A stretch of DNA of 64,000 bases from Purpureocillium takamizusanense (taxonomy: Eukaryota; Ascomycota; Sordariomycetes; Hypocreales; Ophiocordycipitaceae), in assembly GCF_022605165.1 (NCBI RefSeq), contig NC_063069.1, forward strand, positions 3,162,001-3,226,000. Reading direction: 5' to 3'. Below are positions 11,237 to 20,813 of this stretch, piece after piece. The notes under the pieces were generated by a model. The model did not search any database. It had not been told where the DNA came from and saw only the letters and a list, made by a program, of their open reading frames with translations. The position numbers and the translations under genes were made by a program. Numbering within the stretch: the stretch's first letter is position 1; each line of letters starts with the position of its first letter.

Positions 11237-12847
11237 CTAAGAAGTAAAGTACACCACCATGTATCCGACCCAGCTGCCCACCACCCCCACGGCCGCATAT
11301 GAGCTCGTGAACATGAGCGGCAGGAACTCGTAGCTCTTCCCAAATACTATCTGGTGAAACAGTGACGTGTACGCAATCAGCGGAATGCTCACGGCAATGT
11401 ACAGCGTGCTGAACCGGTCAAGGAGAAAGAACCGCGGCTTGCTCGACGCTGGGGCGAGACGGTCAAATGCCATTAGGAATAACACCAGCCAGAAAACGGT
11501 GTAGATAGTCTTAATGGGGAACTCTGCCGGAGTAAAGAGCAGTGGGAATAGAGACACATGCCCCGCCACGGCCAACGGGCGGAATGCGCCGAGGTGTCGC
11601 CGGTCACGCAATGCGATGAGGGAAAAGGGTATGATGACCAGCAGGATGGCCTTTTCGTGGACGTGCCAGCCGAAAAGAAAGGAAGCGTAGCCACAAAGAG
11701 TGACGGCCCCTATAAAGTTCTCCCATGTCGGTTGTGCGAATAGCTTGATAAGAGGCAGCCCTTGGAAGAGTAGCGTCAGGGCAAAGCACATGCGCGGCAC
11801 AATCTCTGGCAACACGGCAAACGTCGTGTCGCCAACCAAGCCGCGCGTAACGCTTTGCAGCGCGTCCTCCTTGAGGGCCAGGCCCAACCTCGGTGCAACT
11901 GACACGTGTTAGTATGTCATCTGTACAGTATTGTGTGCTGCACTTACGGTGTATCAAAACGCGGTCTGCAAGGGAGTAGAGTGCCCAGATGTTCGGTGCC
12001 CAGTACGCATGGCAAAGGCCGCGCGAGAAGGGAAACAGCCTGCTCAAAAGCTGTGGAACCTGTCGCATTGCCGCAAAGGGACCAAAGGCAGCGCCGAAGA
12101 TGAGCGCGATCCCACCCCCCAGCTTGATGCAATTGAGCAGCTTGATGCGGAATATCGAGCGAGACGACAGGCAATAGGTCCGCAGGAGAAACACAAAGTA
12201 CGCGGGCGCGAGGTAGAGGTAGATGTGCTTGAAGCACAACAGCGCGGCGAAGACGAGACCGCTATGCAGGAGCGTCGATCTGCACCTAGCGAGGACCAAC
12301 GACAGCACGAGGATGCCGTACATGAAGCCATTGTACTGAAAGTGAATGTGGTCAATTATCAAAAGACCCGGCGACAGAAAGATGGACAGAGCGGCGACTT
12401 GGGCGGCGCGCTTCGAGTGCAACGGTGTTGTGTCGATGAACATCTGAAGGGCATAGGCTAGAACGATCTCGGTGACGAGGACGCTCGCCCGTTGAAAGTA
12501 TACCGTCTGCCAGCTCTCATGGTTCAGGTTGTACACATGCAGCATGGCTGGATCGAAGAGCCTGGCCACGTGGGCTAGCAGCCACTCGAAGTAGGCGAAG
12601 AAGGGCGGATAGTCGAGAGTCCATTCTGACGTCTTCTCGTAGTACCACTCCGACACGGGGAGGGTATTTGTAATGGCGAGCCAGTTTCGATGTACCTCGA
12701 AGTCGGTGGACTTGCTTTATCGCATTGTCAGCGTCGCGAGCAGGCGGTGGAGGGGCCTGGGATGAGTTACTAGGCAGGAAACAGGAGGATCTTGAAGGCG
12801 CCAGCGACGATGGCGCACTGCGCCAAGGTCGGGTAGAACTCGGACAT
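11237..12847 (-). CDS. ALG8: Dolichyl-P-glucose alpha-1,3-glucosyltransferase Alg8
   Basis: Three exons (complement of 11237-11898, 11948-12714, 12771-12847) give 501 residues. The enzyme adds the second glucose to the dolichol-linked Glc1Man9GlcNAc2 precursor on the lumenal side of the ER. Family signatures are clear. [11 protein letters not shown] separates Alg8 from Alg6. [32 protein letters not shown] and [10 protein letters not shown] follow in order, among many hydrophobic membrane segments. The second intron carries a TACTAAC branch site just before its acceptor. Exon 1 ends inside a Tyr codon (TA|C), which restores the [12 protein letters not shown] block. The gene is head-to-head with a cargo lectin gene (744 bases between start codons). 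The start is the first ATG, and length matches the family. Confidence 0.96.
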
Positions 12848-13591
12848 GATACCGCTCTGCCGTCAAAGCCTCTTGCGCGTGTTCTCCGGCACCGGTACAA
12901 GTCGCGTCAATGGGTTGGGCTGCCCTTCATGTCTGTCGGTCGGAGCTTGCGAGGGGGACGGGAGAAGCACAGAAGCTTGCTGCAATGGCTGGTGGTTAGA
13001 GAGAGCTCCCCACCACAGCACTGGCGGTACGTACCTCCCGCGACGACAGCTGTCTGCATTGGCACTCAGGACATCTGGAACCGGCCTTAGCCACCTGCGC
13101 CACAGACATCTGAAGAGCGTGAATCAATTCCTTGTCAGTTCCTGGCAGGCGATCTGGGGACCCCTGTCGTCCGCTGTGGCGCAGTTCACGAAGTACCTAC
13201 CACTGACCAGCTGTGGAGGCGCGTCAAGCAGCGGGCGGTTTGTGAGGCATGACGAGCAAGGATTCGTTCACTCTACCTCGACCGCTTCCTCGAGCTTCTT
13301 GTCGCTCAGCCCTTGGACGCGACCGACTTGCAACGGAGCGTTGTGATCTCCCTACTTTCCCCTGTGGCTCGTGGTAGTCATATTATTTTTCTTCTTTTTT
13401 AAACCTGCAGGTTTCAGTGCGCGGCGCCGCTAGAAACAGGGGTCCCGAGCTGGCGCCGCTGCAAAGTGTCCTCAACCCTCCGCCAGCTGGTCTGGGCAGT
13501 TCCCGACTTTCCCCTCTGCCACCACCATCACCACGCCTTGCAGCCTTCGACGTGTCCTCGTGCCCGTATCTGCGTCGAGTCGAGATTCAAG
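12848..13591. promoter_or_regulatory. Shared divergent promoter region, ALG8 and cargo lectin
   Basis: The 744 bases between two divergent start codons contain no gene. Visible elements are a T-rich stretch at 13383-13400 followed at once by a perfect 14-base palindrome at 13401-13414, nearer the lectin side. No canonical CACGTG unfolded-protein element was seen. Confidence 0.6.
13401..13414. promoter_or_regulatory. Perfect palindrome AAACCTGCAGGTTT
   Basis: A 14-base perfect inverted repeat with no spacer, 178 bases upstream of the lectin start codon and just after a T-rich run. A dimeric transcription factor site is an inference. I do not recognise the word as a named fungal element. Confidence 0.5.
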
Positions 13592-14945
13592 ATGCGTGCG
13601 ATTGGCCTCTCCGCGGCGCTGGCAGCTCTGCTCGCCGGCAATGTTGCCCAGGCGCAGTGGCTCATCAACGAGCTTAGCTTTGGGCATTCTGGACGGTCCG
13701 TCTCCTTGCGGATTCATGCTGAGCCTGGCTGACACTGGCGTCTTCTGGCATAGGCTCGATCACGATGGCCACGGCAAGATCCCGGGGTTCACCATCTCCG
13801 GCCAGCCGCACCAGCCCGAGCTGCTGTCCAACAAGATCATCCTCACGCCCGTAGCCCCCGGCAACCAGAGAGGTGCCATCTGGGCAGACTCGCCCCTGAC
13901 GCGGTCGGCGTGGACCGCCGATGTCGACTTTCGCGCCAACGGGCCCGAGCGAGGGAACGGCAATCTCAACATCTGGCTCGCGCGCCAAGGCAGCCGCGAC
14001 ATTGGCTCCAACAGCATTTACACGGTGGGCAAGTTTGAGGGCCTGGGACTGGTCATTGACACGCACGGAGGCGCAACCGGCATGGTTCGGGGCTTCCTCA
14101 ACGACGGAAGCGTGGACTATGTACACCAGCACAACGTGGACAAGCTGGCGTTTGGCCACTGCTACTACCAGTACCGCAACCTGGGTCGGCCGTCGCAGAT
14201 CAAGTTCCGGCAGACGCATTCCTCGTTCCGGGTCGACATTGACGGCACTCTGTGTTTCGAGACGGACAAGGTTAGCATCCCGCCGGGCTATCACTTCGGA
14301 CTCTCGGCGGCGACGCCCGACACGCCCGACTCGTTTGAGGTCTTTAAGATGGTGGTCATGTCTGAGTCGACTGTTTCCGGCGAGGACCATCACGACAAGC
14401 AACAGAAGATCAACTACGAGTCGCGGCAAACACGATCGCCGGGTGGCGCTCAAGAGGACCCCGAGGCCGGCAACATCATGCCCGATCAACCGGCCGAGAT
14501 GTACACGACGTCGTCGGCCCAGTTCCAGGACCTCCACAACCGCCTGCAGTCGGCGACGCACCTTCTCAACGCCGTGCACCGGACCAACCTGCAGCACAGG
14601 AAGAAGTCTGATGACGATCAGGAGGATATCAAGCACACTCTCCATGAGCTGCGTGAGCAGCTGTTGCATTCGAACCGCAACGACGACCTGAACCACCGGA
14701 TCAGGGAGTTGGAGAGCGAGGTGCGGTCCCTGCGCGACGAGATCCACAACAAGCTGTCCGCACACCAGGATGACTTGCACCGGTACTTGGGTCAGCACCA
14801 CACTCTACTGAGCCACACGGTGACGAGCAGCATGCCGGGTCACGGCAAGCTCATCTTTATTATTGTGGGTACGCAGGCGCTCCTGGTGACGGCGTATGTC
14901 CTGTACAAGAAGCGCAAGGCGAACAGCCCCAAGAAGTATCTTTGA
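13592..14945 (+). CDS. L-type lectin cargo receptor (Emp46/47-ERGIC-53 family)
   Basis: Two exons (13592-13695, 13754-14945) give 431 residues. Order: signal peptide (1-21, ending AQA), L-type lectin domain (about 22-235), linker, coiled coil (about 290-395), one membrane segment (about 400-419) and a short basic cytosolic tail ending KKYL. The lectin core shows WADSPLTRSAWTADVDFR, GNLNIWLA, GLGLVIDTHG and a DGTLCFET strand. The tail ends in a KKXX dilysine ER-retrieval signal. Members bind glycans on cargo and cycle between ER and Golgi in COPI/COPII vesicles. The 58-base intron uses a GTCCGT donor, weaker than its neighbours, with a GCTGAC branch site. The phase closes exactly. It is divergently paired with ALG8. 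Confidence 0.93.
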
Positions 14946-15698
14946 GATGGGTCTGAATCTTGATGACTTTGGGCGTGACAGCGGCATCTAGGGCGGCCGG
15001 CGTTGGATTCGGCACGTGCACCGCAATGTACATTTACGATGCAGTAGACGGGGGGGGGGGGGTTTGTTGTAAGCCAGCAGGTTGCTTTGCCTTTATTGTT
15101 TTTGGATTTCACGACACACAATGAATGTATCCTGTTGACTGCCTACATACCTGTGCTCCACTCCTGTACCAATGAACGAGTCACATGTAATGACGATGTG
15201 TAATTACCTGCCTTACCAAGTAACTAATAAGGTAGTACATCACATCGAGATGCGAGCGGCCTTAGATCATGAAGGCTGTGCCTGTGTCGAGTGACGACGG
15301 GAGCAAAGGCTTCCGCGGGCGACTTGACAACCCTTGTCGAGACGGCATCTCGTTCGAAACAACAGCTACTAACCTCGAAACTGTATAGACACAGGAAAAG
15401 CAGCTGGTTAGGGGGTGGTCGCCGAGCTTCATTACTAAGTGGACGATGAGTCGGGTCTGGCACCTCCTCGCAGGCGCGATTCCGCCAACTTATTCTCCTG
15501 TCTGATTCTAGGTGGTCCATGGAGGGCTGGCTGGCCCACTTTGCCGCAGTCCCTAAAGTTACTAAAGTACCAAGGTAACGTTAGTGGGTGTCCTGGACAA
15601 AATCGGCACCTGCTGGCCAAACTCGGTTTCAACACTCATCTTATTCGAATTCTATCCATATTGCAGCAGCAGCGCTGCACTGGCGTTGCGCGCAAGAC
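14946..15698. other. Intergenic region
   Basis: 3' flank of the lectin gene and upstream region of the AlkB-like gene. It contains G13 at 15050-15062 and TACCTGCCTTACCAAG/ACTAATAAGGTAG words at about 15200-15240. No gene seen. Confidence 0.6.
15050..15062. repeat. G13 homopolymer
   Basis: Thirteen consecutive G in the 3' flank of the lectin gene. Confidence 0.95.
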
Positions 15699-16604
15699 AT
15701 GCCGGCTGTTGCCGCCGCCGCCGCCGCCGCCGCCGCCGAGCCCCCGCGGGTCCAGAAATGGGACAATGGACTGACGCTCATCCACGACTTCATCAGCCCC
15801 GAGCAAGAGGCCGCCATCATATCCGCCTTTCACGAGGACCACCGGCCATCATCATTAGCAGCAACAACAGCAGCAGCAGCCACGGAGGCGGCATCCAAGA
15901 AGCGCCTCAGCCAGCACTTTGGCTTCCACTTCGACTACACCACCTTTGGCGCGTCCGAGACCGTCTTCACACCGCTGCCGGGCTACATGGACGACATCCT
16001 CGCGCGGCTGCCGGTCCGCGGCGACGGGCTGCCAGACCAGTTCACCGTGCAGTACTACCCCCCGGGGGCCGGTATCCCGCCGCACGTCGACACGCACTCT
16101 CTGTTCGGCGAGGCCCTGTACAGCCTCTCGCTGGGGAGCGCCGTGCCCATCAAGTTTCGCCGGTGCGGCGCGCGGGATGCGCGGCGGATGCGGCTCCCCA
16201 AGCGGTCCCTAGCCGCCTCCAAACCCAACGAGAAGGAGGAGAGGGAGACCTCGACGACGACTTCGCCGCTGCCGACCACGGCTCCAGAAGCGTCCGATGC
16301 AGGAGACGACGCAGAGGACGCGGCGGGCGACGAGATGGAGCTGTTTCTTCCGCCGCGGTCGCTGCTGCTTATGATGGGCCCTGCTAGGTACGGCTACACG
16401 CATGGCATTAGGGCGCGGAAAACGGACGTCGTGGCCGGCCGCACCGTCGCCCGGACGGGGAGGTATTCCATCACCATGCGCAGCGTTAAGAGGGGCGCCG
16501 GCATTGGCTGCGCGTGCGACTTTCCTGGCGTGTGCGACGCGCGGATCGCGGAGGAGGAGGAGGAGGAGGCAGCGCGTGCGTCCAAGGACAAGTCGTTGTC
16601 ATGA
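15699..16604 (+). CDS. AlkB-like 2-oxoglutarate/Fe(II) dioxygenase (ALKBH8-type)
   Basis: Single exon, 301 residues from the first in-frame ATG. The frame is open further upstream to about 15588 but only through a GTG. After an alanine run (about 5-13) comes WDNGLTLIHDFISPEQE, the start of an AlkB-like fold. YYPPGAGIPPHVDTHSLF supplies the iron ligands H129 and D131. YGYTHGI gives the distal His (about 235). RYSITMR (R255 and R261) is the arginine pair that contacts 2-oxoglutarate and substrate. The set fits AlkB homologues near the ALKBH8/6 group, which hydroxylate or demethylate RNA bases. The substrate cannot be read from sequence. An acidic, Ser/Thr-rich insertion (about 173-213) splits the core. 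The C-terminus has a Glu run. Confidence 0.85.
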   Translation: MPAVAAAAAAAAAEPPRVQKWDNGLTLIHDFISPEQEAAIISAFHEDHRPSSLAATTAAAATEAASKKRLSQHFGFHFDYTTFGASETVFTPLPGYMDDILARLPVRGDGLPDQFTVQYYPPGAGIPPHVDTHSLFGEALYSLSLGSAVPIKFRRCGARDARRMRLPKRSLAASKPNEKEERETSTTTSPLPTTAPEASDAGDDAEDAAGDEMELFLPPRSLLLMMGPARYGYTHGIRARKTDVVAGRTVARTGRYSITMRSVKRGAGIGCACDFPGVCDARIAEEEEEEAARASKDKSLS

Positions 16605-17071
16605 CCCGAGGCCGTCGAGCTGCGGATGGGCGAGCGAGGCAAGGCCGTGGCAAGCAGAGGATATCAACGAGCCTCGGATCAGCGTCGGGAGCATAGCCAA
16701 CCGGCCACTTGTCCTACCCGCCGAGTGTCATCTACAGGTCCGACCCGTTGGGCGGGATCTCCTCGTGGAGAGTCACGACTGGTGACAAATTGTACAGTAC
16801 CGGACGACGCTCTGATACTCGTGTCAATTCCAGCAGCCTAGACGGATATGCGGCATATGGCGCAAGCCGCCCCACCATCAGAGCCTGGACTCTTGTGCTG
16901 CATGAAGAGGTGTGCCGGATGTGCCTCAGCTGAGGCGGACCAACCCTCCGCTGTCACGACTGACCGCGTCCTCGGCACTGCGGCACATCAAATGGGACGT
17001 TGGGCCAAGTATTATATCGTGGTGCGGCCCGCCTCTTACCTGGCCGGCTGCGACGCAGCAAAGCGCTCGCC
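16605..17071. other. Intergenic region
   Basis: 467 bases between two plus-strand genes, serving as terminator of the AlkB-like gene and promoter of the HET gene. I see no distinct element. Confidence 0.55.
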
Positions 17072-19347
17072 ATGGATCTCTTCTGCCTGCCCGAGGATCC
17101 CGCGGCGCCAACGCCGGCGTGCCCCTACGTGTGCGTCGAGCACTGGGACGGAGGGCCGTTTCGCAGCTACGCTGTGCGCAAGAGCCGCGCCGGCCTCGTG
17201 CCGGTGAGCCTGCGGGACACGCCCGGGGCCGAGGTGGCCACCGACGTGCTCTACTCTGAGAACCTCTACCCGACACCGCAGGCCGAGCTCGAGCCGTTTC
17301 TGCAGACGTGGCTCTTCTTTGGCCTCGTGGCCGAGGTTCTTGGGCTCAACGAGACGGCATCGGGGACGCGGCTTGTGGACGAGGAGACGGCGCGGACAGA
17401 GATTGCAGAGCTGTACGACGTGGTCCTCGTGAGAGACGGCCAAGACGTTCAAGACGCCGACGACGACAACAACACCAGAGGCGGCAAGTACATCACTGGT
17501 GTCGTGCTCCTGCAGGAGGAGGCCGGCGAGCTCTTCCACCAGCGGCTCGACCTCGCGCCCGACAAGATGGCGCGGCTAGTGGACTTGAGCGACTCGCTAC
17601 GGTATGCCGTCGTGACGTTGCACTCGATCCAGGAGAACGTGCGCGACGCGGTTCGGCACTCCATCGTCGCGCTGGGCGAGATGCTCACGACGGGCATCTT
17701 CATGGCCGCGTCGCTGTCGCGCCCGCCCACGCCGCTGCCGACCGTCGTCGGCCTCAACTGGTTCCGGGACTACGTGCGAGCGGGCGGCGCCGTCGAGGCC
17801 GGCATGCTCGCGCGCGGCTGGTGCCCCAGCGAGGTGGACAAGGTGCGCGCGCAGTTCCAGGGCGCCTTTACCATGCACTATGCGAGCAGGCTGCGTCGGC
17901 GGGCGGTCGGTCAGGGCCAAGATTCGTCGTCGTCGTCGTCGTCGTCGTCCGGCCATGATCACGGCGGGTGCTCAGAGCACGCGTGCAAAGCCTTCCAGAT
18001 GGACTTGGGCACGTACAGGCCGTCGCATGCGCAGGAAGGCTGCGGCTGCGCGCACATCGAGGTCTGCGAGGCGGACATTGTGCGGGTGCTGCGCGAGACG
18101 GACTCGTTTCCGGTGCTGCGCCTAACGAGGCATGTCGGCGATGGCCATGGCCATGGCGATGGCGGCCAGGGCCAGCTGCGGCTGTCTGTTGAGCCGTGGA
18201 CGTCTGGCGTTCCCTACGTTGCCTATTCTCATGTGAGTGCCGGCATGGTCCGCACTGAGAGTTGAAGCTGCCCGCCCTGAGGCATCCTCCTCAACACTCC
18301 CCGACTTATATGCTCCCCAATCACACCCACTGACCCCATCTTGCTCTATCAGGTCTGGGCCGACGGTCTCGGCAATCCGCGCCTCAACTCGCTGCCGAGA
18401 TGCCAGGTTGAGCGCATCTCTCGTCTCGTTGCGGCACTCGAGCAAGACGTGCGCGAGTCCTTGTCCTCGTCCTCGCCCTCCGCCGACGATTCCGCAGGCA
18501 TTCGCGACTCCTCGTCGGCGTCGGCAAACGCTCAGCCTTACCGCATCTGGATTGACACATTCTGCTGCCCTATAGAGCTCAATGGAAAGCTCCTCGCGTT
18601 GCAGCGCATCGCCGACGTCTACCGGAACGCCACACATGTTCTCGTCCTCGACAAGGCGCTCGCCGCTTTTCCCTCGGTTGGCGTCCACCCGGCCGAGCTG
18701 CTGCTCCGTACCATCGGCGCCTCGCCCTGGATGCGCCGTCTATGGACGCTGCAGGGTGAGTGGTTGTCTTTTCCATCGTGCTTCTTATCCGGGTAGATGG
18801 TCGTCGCTGACGGGACGATAGAGGGCGCGCTCGCGCAGAGCCTCTTCGTCCAGTTCGCGGACCGCGCCGTCAACTTCCTGGCCCTGTTGCAGGACCTGTT
18901 TATCATTGGTCGCACCGACGCGCGGTACATGCGCATCTGGCAGGATGTCATGAGCGAGGTGAGTGTAGTTCGTCCGATGCCCACCTGGGGCGTCTCTTCC
19001 TCGACGTCTTTGGCCCCGTCCATCGCCACCACAGTCGTCGTGCCCGTGGCTGCCCCTCGCTCTGTTGCTGACACTCTCCAAGTTCAACCAGCTCCAGTCT
19101 CTCAGCCCCAAGCGCGACAGTGCCGGCGCCGTGCTCTTTAACAAGAGTCCCACGGACCTGGTCCACCTGCAGCGCGCTCTGCACTTCCGCACCGTGTCCG
19201 TCGCCGCCGACGAGCCGCTCTGCATCGCCACCCTCATGGACCTCGACACGCGCCGCATCGCCGAGCCCACGTCGCATCAGGACCGCATGGCGCGCGTATG
19301 GGAGCAACTCGCGCGCTTGCCCGCTACCGGCGATGACGACGGCAACA

Positions 19348-19379
<32 letters not shown>

Positions 19380-20564
19380 ACAGCGGGCATCCCCGTCCGC
19401 CTCCTCTTCTTCCTCGAGGAGCCGCTCGACGTGCCGGGCTGGCGCTGGGCCCCGCGCACCCTGCTCGGCTCATCCGTGCGCGATCCCGTCCTCGGCATCG
19501 ACGAGCGCGTCGTGCGCTTCGTCAGGGAGAAAGACGGCGACCCGGACGCGCTCGGCACGCCCACGCCGCTCGGCCTGCGCGTCAGGCTCCGCGGATGCCG
19601 CCTCGTGCCCTGTCCGCGCGCGCCCGGCCTGCCGCTCGACCCCTGGCCCGAGCTCATCCATAGGTATGAGGACCAGGTGCTGCTGCAGCGGGATGACGAC
19701 GGCGGCAGCGGCAGTGGAGGGAGACGTTGGGTGCGCATCATGGACTGGTACCGCTCGAGAAAGCTTGGCAGGTGGACACGAGAGCAGCGCGTCGAGCACG
19801 ATACGCGCGTCGGGCAGCCGCTGCAGCGGGCCATCGCGACGGGCCGCTGCGCCATCGTCTACGACCCGCAAGCCTCGCCCCTACTCAATCAGGAGGTGTG
19901 CACGTGCTGCCTCGTGCAGGCGGACGAGTTGGACGATGCCGACTTGGCGGCGCTCGATTTGCCGACAACGATGATCACCAGCACCAGCAAGACCGCCCCG
20001 ATGCATCACGTTGGTGCTGATCCTTCTCCTCCTCCGCTCAAGGCCCGCCGCGAGCGCGCCATCCTCATGTCGCCCCTCTCCGACGCTGAGGCGCACATGA
20101 TGGACGTGCTACAGGGCGTGGCGGACCGCGCGGCGGCGCACCCGGCGACGAGGGAGCTTGTTGCCCTGGGGCCGCCCCCGCTGGCGCAGCCTTCCAAGTG
20201 CTCCTCCACCAGTGAAAACAAGGGGGACAACACTAAGGCCAAGGCCAAGGACGGAGACGGGGACACGGGCAACGACAAGGACAAGGTCGTGAACAGACAG
20301 AAGGGGGACGAAGGGAGCACGGCTGAGGGCGAGGACCCAGACGACGGCGGCAGCCCGTGGGAGGCGGCGTCGAGGCGCGTGCGCGACCTCCTCAAGGCGC
20401 TCGTGGCGGAGGCGCTGGCTGAGCACCCAGAGGTGGTGCAGACGGCGAGGGACTACATCGGGCCGGACCTTGACGAGTACCTGTGGGTGCTCGTCCCCAA
20501 GGTGCTGTCGCACGCGACGTTCATGAGGGAGACGCCCGACGGGCAGGTCTGGTACATCGACTAG
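17072..20564 (+). CDS. HET-domain (heterokaryon incompatibility-like) protein
   Basis: Four exons (17072-18232, 18353-18755, 18822-18958, 19083-20564) give 1060 residues. Introns are phase-consistent with GTGAGT donors. The HET core sits unusually far in. A Cys-rich block at about 315-345 is followed by PYVAYSHVWADGLGN (about 381-395), IWIDTFCCP (452-460), LQRIADVYRNATHVLVLD (470-487) and RRLWTLQEGALAQ (515-527). These are the ordered HET motifs of the HVWADGLGN/CCP subgroup. HET proteins are cytosolic and, in characterised cases, trigger incompatibility cell death. Most copies are uncharacterised. About 500 residues follow, including a Gly10 run (GGC repeats near 19350-19379), Gly/Asp/Lys low-complexity segments and a conserved-looking C-terminal domain. 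The start is the first in-frame ATG. Ser runs encoded by TCG repeats occur near 17926-17949. Confidence 0.88.
19350..19379 (+). repeat. GGC trinucleotide repeat (polyGly)
   Basis: In-frame GGC run inside the HET gene, coding for ten glycines. Length variation would not shift the frame. Confidence 0.9.
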
Positions 20565-20813
20565 AGCTAGGCTGAGGGTTCGGGTAGTGCGTCTACATCT
20601 GCGTTTCCGTCCCCATGGACGTGCCAAGTACTATATCCAAGACTCTTCGTCGCAGGCTCTGGGGGCTATGAGACGGGTATATGAATGCAAAAGACCAAAG
20701 CGCATGAATAGATCCCCGCTTCTGCTAAATCCTTGAAATCTTTCGGCCAAGCAGGGCGCGACTCGAATCGTCTGCTTGGGTTTGTCCAGCGCGCTGCCTG
20801 CCTGCCGGCCTGC

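Noticed and set aside
13674..14801. 375-codon minus-strand ORF over the lectin gene
   Set aside because: Antisense shadow of a clear L-type lectin. Composition is biased and no motif is present.
15588..15698. N-terminal extension of the AlkB-like protein
   Set aside because: The extended frame has only a GTG at 15588. The first ATG is at 15699 and all catalytic motifs lie downstream.
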